The position numbers and the translations under genes were made by a program. Positions 56,265 through 64,000 of a DNA stretch of 64,000 nucleotides are shown here, piece by piece (the stretch's first letter is position 1; each line of letters begins with the position of its first letter). Under the pieces are notes generated by a model. That model made no database searches. It saw nothing but the letters and a program-made list of their open reading frames with translations, and was not told the DNA's origin. Origin of the DNA: Episyrphus balteatus (Eukaryota > Arthropoda > Insecta > Diptera > Syrphidae); the NCBI RefSeq assembly GCF_945859705.1, contig NC_079137.1, positions 53,228,552-53,292,551 on the forward strand, in the 5' to 3' direction.

Positions 56265-57754
56265 TTTGTTATGTTCTTACAGAACATGCACTTTTTTTCA
56301 AACAATTTTGTCACTAATTAACAAAAATGGCAATTTTTTTTTCAAATCTTTTAAATTCTGTTAAGATTTTTTTAAATTTGATTTATCGTACTTTTTTGAA
56401 ATATTATCTTTGTTGTTTATCAATGTTGCTGCTACTACACACCATTTTTATTATTATAATTACTCTCTCTACACTGCTTTAAAAATAAAAAGTTCATAAT
56501 AATCAATTTTATTTTGAATTTGGACACACCGGATTTTTATTGGCAGATAGAAGCAATAAATGTCAGAATAACGAAATAAACAAATTGATTTTAATATACA
56601 ATTATTCACTATTCCCGTTTGTAGATTGAGTCAATCATTTATACTATATACAAATAAGTATATCCATTCTCAAAGTGGTGTGAATAAATTTAAACAAAAA
56701 AAAAAAAAAAAAGAAATAAACAAATTTAGATAGATAGAACTTTTCAACACAAAAATGCTTATAGACTTTTTCAAGTGAATGAACTCATGTGTCTGAAACA
56801 ATAAACTAATTGTAAATAAATTGTAAAGTGCAATAACACTACATTAAATCCGTCAATACACTTTACACTGTCACTTTAAGAACCTAGTTCTATAAATATA
56901 AAAATACTTTTTTTTTTGAGAAAATAAATACACGCACGGAAAGACAAATAATATTATTTTTTTGGTTAAATTTTTTTCTCCTCTCTAATTTGAAACAAGA
57001 AGTAGGTAGTCAACAAAAATTCGCTAATATTTTATCAGAATATGTTTGCCATTTTTTTGTAACAAAAAAAAATACACACACAAGAATTTTTTGTCATCAC
57101 TTAATTTTTAAAATTAAAAAAAAAAATAAAATATAAAAACAAAATTCTTAAAAAAAAAAATTAGATTTTTTTTTTTGAAAATTATAGAAGATTCAAAGTG
57201 ATCAATTAAAAAATATAGAAAAAATATCTTTTGATTAAAATTCTTCATTCACATTTTTTTGCACAAGCAAAAGAAAAAGTTTGACATTAAAAAAAAAGTC
57301 AAAATTTCGCAACCACTTTTGATATTTTTTTTTTTTTTTGGTGTTAAAAGTTCCATCCGCTTTTTATATGTAACAATTTTACGTAATAAATTTTTTGAAA
57401 CAATTCCTAAAAATGAAAACCCAATTATTCGCTTCGACAAAAAACAAAATTATTTATGTATACAATTAAATTAAAAAGCCAAAAAAAAAAAGATACACGA
57501 AAAAAAGATGAATTTAATTTTACACATTTACTACACATCAAACAGCCAGAACTTTTGGGGTATGAATTTAATAGGTAGACGACAAATTTCGCGCCGGTTG
57601 AATTCGTACTGACAGAAATTTTGAATTTTTAGATTGTGCTCCGAAGAAGCACAGAAATCATAAGACCAACCGACGACGAGACGACCATCTGACCAAAAAA
57701 TTTTTGATTCTCACGAGAGGAGGAGGACTATTTTCGGATTCCTAGATGAATACA
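56265..57754. other. Acsl 5' region, low-complexity AT-rich sequence
   Basis: This lies immediately upstream of the MACCGQ start codon and contains A tracts (about 56696-56712), T tracts and no recognised coding exon. ttctgtaagaacataacaaa directly precedes the ATG on the minus strand; it could be a 5' UTR or include a 3' splice site (cttttaaat-type tracts are too degenerate to decide). Confidence 0.35.
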
Positions 57755-57781
57755 ACTTACCCCGGGCGCCACCGCGGTCAT
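57755..57781 (-). CDS. Candidate alternative first exon of Acsl
   Basis: On the minus strand a GC-rich segment, ATGACCGCGGTGGCGCCCGG plus G (57781-57761), runs straight into a consensus donor, GTAAGTTG (57760-57753). Its seven codons (MTAVAPG) are in phase with the Acsl exon at 46387 (GPDQIHV), so splicing would replace the 24-residue MACCGQ exon. An in-frame TAG lies immediately before the ATG. The start context is weak, so the exon may instead be non-coding 5' UTR. Such GC-rich sequence is exceptional in this region. Confidence 0.4.
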
Positions 57782-59259
57782 CTATTAGCTATCACCATTC
57801 ACAGAGTGTAGATGAGCTTTATGGGGGATCTTCCTTGAATTCTTGTCTCTCTCATAGATACAATTAAAACAAAAAATGATCTAAAAAAAAAAATTAATTC
57901 TCACCGATTTTGTGCTGATACTCACAAAGATTTTAATTGAATGTGGAGCTTGATTAATTCAACTGTCAATAGCTCATAGGTATAGAGGATCTTTTAATGG
58001 TAATTTTTTTTTTTTTGTTTGTTGATTTTTCATTTTTGGCCGCTGAGAGAACTATGCAATATTTAATGTCTTGCTGTTTTTTTGTTTGAAATATTAACTT
58101 GTTGAAAAGGAGCAGAAGTTATAATTTTTACACCATCGACCACCAAGCAGGGTGGGATTTCAAATCAATTTTGATGATTATTGCTTCTTTATGGAACAAG
58201 TTGGAAAACATATTAAAACATGAAAAGATTTATGAGAGACCTTGTACAAATGAATTCAGACACACGAATTTTTTTACGAAACACGTGTATTTATTTATGA
58301 ATAAAACTAAAAATTAAAAAAAAAAAAAAAATAAAATAAAATCAACAAAATGGGGGTGGTGGAAAGTTGCGACAACAAAATATGACTAACGCATGAACGG
58401 AAATTATTTGAATCTTCGTCAAGGGTAGTATCTGTACAACCAATAAAAATATAGTTGAGGAATATATATATTTATTAATGTGTAGGTGTAATAGAGCTTT
58501 GTTTGACATGATTTTCTTAGACAAATTTATAAAAATCAGCTGATACCTATGTAAACAAAAATAAATGATGGTGTTAATTTTTTCTTCTTCTATATTAAGT
58601 AGATAATGCCACGCCACACCCGTTATAAAGTGTAGTCGTCTAGTATAAAATATGATTTTGATAATAAAAAAGAAGTTGAATTAATTTTTGCATGGATGCA
58701 TTAACGTTTTGGAAAAAAAGTTCATCATTTCATTTAAGGGGCTGTATAACAAGACGATTTGTTTTATTTTTTTTTTCAATTGTCATTTAAAATCAGATTT
58801 CTCCATTGATAAAATAAAATTCTAAAATAAGTGTGGGGTGGTTTTTTGAACTTTTAATAAGATTTAGGCTTAATTTATTGATTTTCTATATGTATATTTT
58901 AAGTCGCTATTAAAAATGAGAAATCTGTCAAATCTCATACAAATTAAAAAATTTTCCGTTTTAAATAAGGATTTTAAATTTAATACAGTCAATAAATTGG
59001 GCTAGTGTAACAAATATTAAATATCGATATCTAATAAGTATCTTCTTCAAAGCTCTTTCCTTTTTTGGCAATGCAAAATTACAATAGTATTATTGGGAAA
59101 CTGTAACTCATCAGATAAGTATCAGGGGCTTTCCACCGTAACGTAGATGAATTTTTTTGCAGTTTTTGGTAGATTTAACGTGCCGTTACAGTTTTAAGAT
59201 CGATTTAAACAATTCTAAATCGTCTGTAATGAAGCGTCCACAAATCTAAGTTTAACTTT
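57782..59259. other. Upstream region of Acsl, nothing else recognised
   Basis: The sequence is AT-rich with T and A tracts at about 58003-58018 and 58314-58332. If the GC-rich exon at 57761 is real, the promoter should lie at about 57800-58000. No TATA or initiator element could be singled out. Confidence 0.4.
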
Positions 59260-60941
59260 ACACGGTTCAAAATTCTGTAGTATTTTTTAATACTTTTTGG
59301 GTTACATATAGGTCTACACCGGAAATGTATTAAAATTTAATACAAGACAAATATTAAATTTTTTTAGTTAGTAAAAAATGTATTAAAATGTAGGTAATAT
59401 AGTTGTATTAAAAAATAATAGAGTTTATATTAGAATTTAATACCAAATGTATTAAATTTCAATTATTGCATATTAAAATTTAATCTTTTCATATTAATTT
59501 CTAATAAGAATTTTATTAAAAGATAATACAAAAATATTTCAATTCAATACCAAATGTATTTAAAGTTAATAATATGTATTCTTTTCCTAAATTCATTACT
59601 GAAAATAAATATTAATCATAAATAATATAATAATGGTGATATTATTGTCTCTATTTTATCTGTTTCACAAACTGTGGCATGTAAAATCTTATTGCCGATC
59701 AAAATTCATCTGCAATGTATGTATTTTGCTTCGAAAAAACACAAAGCGCTTGCAAATTAGTACAGATTTACAAATATTAATTAAATTTTTTTTTTAGAAA
59801 AGGTACCTCAAACAATAGATTTTTTTCATTTTTTTTCCAAACTGACATTGGTAGCCAAATTGTCAAAACATGACAATTTGGCGACCAATGCCAGCTACCG
59901 TAAATCTTATTTCTTTTATTTACCGACAAAAAACGCACAAAAACCGAAAAACCACGCACACCACTTATTTGTTAACATACTTATTCAACATTTTCCGCGA
60001 AGAAACACAAGGAAATTTGTTATTTTTCAATTTATAATAATGACATTTTATAAATTAAAACAAAAACAAATTTCCTGTTTACTGCGATTGAAATTTAAAA
60101 ATTAAAGGCCGACCTGACAGAAGTACGAAGAAGTACGAAGATCCGAGGAAGCCTTCATGTTAAAAACACCATCTCCCGAAAAATGGAACACGACCGACTC
60201 AGTTGGTATTGCCATGTTCAAAGGAGAGATCCTGAGAACCCCGTCAAAAAAGCAATATTATACAACGTTCCAACACGAAATAAAAAGAAATTTAGGCCTA
60301 AAAACTCCTGGTACAAGCAAATGCAAAAACACCAGCATTCAGTTGGCCTTAGAAATGGAACAATACAAAACCGGGAGGCTTGCCGCCGATTTCTGAGGTC
60401 AACCCGGCGAACCCCACAAGCGGATCACTAGTGTGAAGCAGTAACGTGGGATAGTTATGATCCCCTCGACATCGAGATCATAACAGCGCCGAGAAAAAGG
60501 AAGAAGAAGAAGAAAGGCCGACCTGACAGATTGGCCTATTTTTGACAAACAAATTTTGACAAAGTTCGGAATATATTACCTTATTATGTTTTTCTGTGGC
60601 TGCTGACGTTTGATTAAAATTTAATATTCTCGTATTACAATTTAATACTTTTTATATTAGTTTTTAATAAATTTGTATTATATTTTAATACAATTATATT
60701 AAAATGTAATACAGCGGTATTAAAATTCAATACAAGATTAGAATTTAACCCACGGAGATTATTTTCCAATAATTTTTGTATTACAAGTAGTGACTTATTA
60801 CTTAAATATTGAAATTTAATACAAAAAAGATTAAAAATATTTTTAATATTTTGGAAATATTAAAATGTAATATTTTTTGTATTGAAAATTGCTTTAATAC
60901 AAGAGCTGTATTAAAAAATACTCCAGAATTTTTAACCGTGT
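59260..60941. mobile_element. AT-rich TIR element with TTTAATA subterminal repeats, interrupted by a LINE
   Basis: The left end CACGGTTCAAAATTCTGTAG (then tattttttaatac) and the reversed right end CACGGTTAAAAATTCTGGAG (then tattttttaatac) form terminal repeats of about 33 bp with TA on both sides. Within about 300 bp of each end, words such as tattaaaatttaatac recur many times in both orientations. The middle (59790-60110) is more complex, with a short hairpin ttgtcaaaacatgacaa. The LINE at 60122-60512 is inserted inside, so the original element was about 1.27 kb. No transposase is visible. Confidence 0.72.
60122..60512 (+). mobile_element. 5'-truncated LINE 3' end, copy 4, with 18-bp target duplication
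   Basis: It encodes SLHVKNTISRKMEHDRLSWY and the same C-terminal segment as copy 1 (CHVQRRDPENPVKKA, RPKNSWYKQMQ), stopping at 60431. The 3' UTR and (GAA)n tail are identical in layout. AAAGGCCGACCTGACAGA is present at both 60104-60121 and 60513-60530, a perfect 18-bp target duplication, so insertion was recent. It is nearly identical to the copy at 12833-13144 over the shared part. Confidence 0.9.
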
Positions 60942-61068
60942 AGTTACTGTAAATTATATAAATATGTTGCGTAAAAGAAATTTAAACAACCAAGTTTAAG
61001 CGTTTTAAAACTTGATGAAAAGTTTGGATCGCTGAGTATCAATTTGCAAAGTTCACAAACAATTGTTT

Positions 61069-61160
61069 AGGGCCGGTTTGTTCACACTCGATTATCAATC
61101 AAGGATTTTTTCTATAGAATCCTTGATTAAAATATAATCGGGTGTGAACAAACCGGCCCT
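61069..61160. mobile_element. 92-bp hairpin MITE
   Basis: AGGGCCGGTTTGTTCACACT at the left end is mirrored by agtgtgaacaaaccggccct-type sequence at the right end (one mismatch). The pairing continues through cgattat and aatcaaggatt around a ~10-nt loop, so the whole unit is one hairpin. No target duplication was identified. Confidence 0.8.
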
Positions 61161-61770
61161 GAGGCCTTCAAAAGAAGTTTTACATTGCAATAAATCTCAT
61201 CTATATTACTCTATTACCGCTTTTCTTGAATGTCCCATTATCACAGATTTATGTCAACTCAAAGATAAGTCAATCCTGCAGTGAAAAACTGCCACTCTGG
61301 CATAATTTGTTTTTCGCAATGTTAACTAATCCGGAGTTTACCCAGGGTTAGCTTTGCACTGAAAAACTGGCCCTTTAATAAAAACCAACCTTTTAGTGAC
61401 ACCTGTCAAAACATGGGTTGCATTAAGATATCTTTTCAAGGCATATGTTTGCAACGCTTTAAAGTAAATTTTTTGAGTTATTTTCGACTATGCGATCCTG
61501 CGTACACTGGTCGAAATAATCACTCCTATTACCTATGTCGTAAACGACATCAAAATAAACGACACGACTCAATCTACATTCCATCTGTAGTTTTCAACTT
61601 TAGTCACTCGTTTTCTGTCGTGAAAAAAAACCTCATTTTGTTTCATTTCGTAAGTCGAAAATAAACGACAACTATGAAAAAAGACAGCATCTCTAGTTCA
61701 AAATTTTGATCAAGACAGAGAAATGGAAGGCAACAAAGCACTAGGTTTTCTTGTAAAATTATGTTTTTAC
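61161..61770. other. Spacer, nothing recognised
   Basis: No repeat termini or coding exons are visible. The open frame at 61413-61664 is unrecognised. Confidence 0.4.
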
Positions 61771-62500
61771 TTGCTCTATAGGGCAAGTATTGGTTTCGTG
61801 TAGAAAAAAAAAATCGAGGTTTTAATCAAAACCAACATTACGATTATGGAGAAGATCAAAAAAGTGGTTTTCGTCATGCCGTCCGTCGGTCTGTGCGTGT
61901 GTGCGTCTGTGCGTCTGTGCGTCTGTGCGTCCATCTGTACATCGAGCTAGGGCCTAAACGGGTGGATGGATTTGCTTGAAACTTGGTACAGATGATTTTT
62001 ACGTAATTCCCTAGGTCCGTTTTTTTTATTTTTTTAATATCTCCAATTTAACGCATATCTCCCATATAACGTTTTCGAGGTATTTCAAATTTCTCGAAAA
62101 CGGCTCTAACGATTTCATTTAAATTTGGTGTGCGCAGTACTCTTATTGATTCCAACATAACTGCGTTTTTAGTTTTTCTCAAAAAATGCCAAGAGCGGAA
62201 ATATGGCGTTGCCGTTTTTCAAAAATTGACATGTTTTTTAAGTTCATATATTTCATCAAAGCATAAGTCAATTTTTTCAAAATTTACAGACATCATAGGT
62301 ATTGAAGTGTAAAATGTAAAAAAAAATTAAAAAAAAAAGTTTTTCAAAAAATTTTTAAAAAATTGAATTTTTTTAACTTTCGATTTTTTTTTTGTTTTTA
62401 TTTTTTTTTTTTTCACAAAATCTTAAATTTCCAATAAATATTTAAGATAAAGATGCTTTGAACTACAAGAGCAAGTACGTGCGACCCAGTCGTGCATTTT
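61771..62500 (+). mobile_element. (GTCTGT/GTGCGTCT)-bearing non-autonomous element, copy 3
   Basis: It shares with 9619-10578 the start ctatagggcaagt, a microsatellite core (here gtgcgtctgtgcgtctgtgc), gcctaaacg, tgaaacttggta, attccctag, cggctctaacgattt and the terminal block gagcaagtacgtgcgaccca followed by gtcgtgca. The conserved ends and variable centre confirm one family present at least three times in 64 kb. Confidence 0.72.
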
Positions 62501-62689
62501 ATTTTTATATGTAATTTATTGTTATTTAATTTATCATAAACAAAGCAGTAAAATGTTTGCTAACATTTCCGGAAATTTACAATTAAAACAAAAATTGTTC
62601 CTGAATGTATGGAAATCAATTCAACTGAAGGAAGCAGACATATGCAATGGAAGATACATAGGGTATCTATGCCTATTTTAGGCCGTCTC

Positions 62690-63930
62690 CTGCCACCTTC
62701 CGGAAAATCGTTATAACTAGTGATTTCAAAAAGGGTTTATTCCAAATTTTCACTCGTATGCTTTTTTAACATACAGGGTGTCCCAAAAGTTAACGTCGAA
62801 ACGAAAACGGTAGATAGGGTAGGTGGTGACAGTTATCAGAAAAATAATGAAAAAATCGCAGCCATATATTTTGGGAGTTATGGGCATTTGAAAAAAAGTC
62901 GAAAAAATGGTCACCCTGTGACGGATTTTCATGTGCCGTGACTACAAATCTTAAGTTTTCTCATTTTTTTCTTTTGTTACGGAACCTTGAATAACCCTGC
63001 TATCAAATGCATTCAAAAATTTTAACTCAGCTACATCAGTTTTAAAGAAAATATTACTTTTTTACCCAACTTAGTACTAAAAAAATTTACATGACTCTAA
63101 TTCAATGAGCCGTAGTGTAAAAAAAATTAACTACGATGTTTCGGCAAGTTGCCTTAAAAGTTGGTGTGTTCAATTCTCTTTTCAAAATGGTACAACATTG
63201 TTGGGAATATTCCATAAATAACCGAGATAATTTTTTTTTTCTTAAGAAATCCGACTTTTTTATGAGGTAATTTTTTCATATTATTCAAGGTTTGTACCTT
63301 TTCAGAACGTTTCAGAATAAAAAAAACTTAAATAATATGGAAAAATTACCTAAAAAAAAGTCTGATTTCTTAAGAAAAAAAATTTTATCTCGGTTATTTA
63401 TGAAATGTTCCCAACAATGTTATACCATTTTGAAAAGAGAATTGAACACACCAACTTTTAAGGCAACTTGCCGAAACATCGTAGTGCATTTTTTTTACAC
63501 TACGGCTCAATGAATTAGAGTCATGTAAATTTTTTTAGTACTAAGTTGGGTAAAAAAGTAATATTTTCTTTAAAACTGATGTAGCTGAGTTAAAATTTTT
63601 GAATGCATTTGATAGCAGGGTTATTCAAGGTTCCGTAACAAAAGAAAAAAATGAGAAAACTTAAGATTTGTAGTCACGGCACATGAAAAACCGTCACAGG
63701 GTGACCATTTTTTCGACTTTTTTTCAAATGCCCATAACTCCCAAAATATATGGCTGCGATTTTTTTTATTATTTTTCTGATAACTGTCACCACCTACCCT
63801 ATCTACCGTTTTCGTTTCGACGTTAACTTTTGGGACACCCTGTATAGGTAAGAGAATAGCACAAGAGCAAAATTTTGGAATAAACCCTACGAAGTCCCTA
63901 GTTATAACGATTTTCCGAAAGGTGTCTGGA
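62690..63930. repeat. Large palindrome with CAGGGTGTCCC inner ends, arms ~0.6 kb
   Basis: The arm 62690-63288 is repeated in reverse at 63327-63930 around a loop of about 40 bp. Within the arms, TACAGGGTGTCCCAAAAGTT (62772) and its inverted copy (ending 63844) mark a well-conserved inner region. Outside these points the match is weaker. Matching open frames in the two arms (62720-62941 + and 63621-63959 -) encode the same unrecognised peptide (GVPKVNVETKTVDRVGGDSY). It is probably a foldback-type or palindromic element. Confidence 0.85.
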
Positions 63931-64000
63931 AACTGGAGAAAAATCAGTAGTAAGTACATTATTTTTAAACGACAAAATATGAATAAATATCTGTCAAACT

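Overview
The window is AT-rich nuclear DNA from an insect, most likely a fly (Diptera). This rests on the spliced Brachyury/brachyenteron, LAMP and acyl-CoA synthetase genes with short GT-AG introns, and on the dipteran-style non-LTR retrotransposons, MITEs and satellites. Only three cellular protein-coding genes could be supported; the rest is introns, satellites and transposable-element debris.

Gene layout. A complete seven-coding-exon T-box gene of the Brachyury (brachyenteron) type lies on the + strand at 25596-27992 (525 codons before the stop). Tail-to-tail with it, on the - strand, is a complete five-coding-exon LAMP-family gene (38053 down to 32379, 278 aa), including a 43-nt last exon that carries the lysosomal sorting tail. 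Upstream of LAMP on the same strand is a nine-coding-exon long-chain acyl-CoA synthetase gene (56264 down to 41764, 654 aa) with a 9.8-kb first intron and a candidate alternative GC-rich first exon at 57761-57781. I see no operon-like or pathway link among the three: embryonic hindgut/mesoderm transcription factor, lysosomal membrane glycoprotein and fatty-acid activation enzyme.

Repeat layout. 0-3 kb: satellite of mixed 114-bp and 81-bp units with higher-order organisation. 4.5-5.9 kb: Helitron/mini-me-like element with a 129-bp internal tandem repeat. 8-18.3 kb: MITEs, a (GTCTGT)-bearing element, a 5'-truncated LINE with target duplication, an 0.8-kb-armed palindrome, a TTAA-flanked piggyBac-type MITE and TTTGCA-rich repeats. 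18.3-25.5 kb: mostly featureless DNA upstream of the T-box gene. 28.6-30.2 kb: an 11-bp satellite that reverses orientation at a perfect palindrome. LAMP intron 3 holds two elements, and a GATAAGT minisatellite lies 0.7 kb upstream of its start. Acsl intron 1 holds a LOA/I-like LINE with RNase H, a tRNA-Lys-like SINE and two TA-flanked MITEs with long perfect TIRs. 59-64 kb: a large AT-rich TIR element interrupted by a LINE copy with an 18-bp target duplication, another (GTCTGT)-type element and a second large palindrome.

The most unusual material is structural. Many units at different scales are built as inverted repeats: satellite dyads, hairpin MITEs, 0.6-0.8-kb-armed palindromes and the orientation-switching satellite. 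All comparisons were made by eye; identity figures and family names need alignment to confirm.
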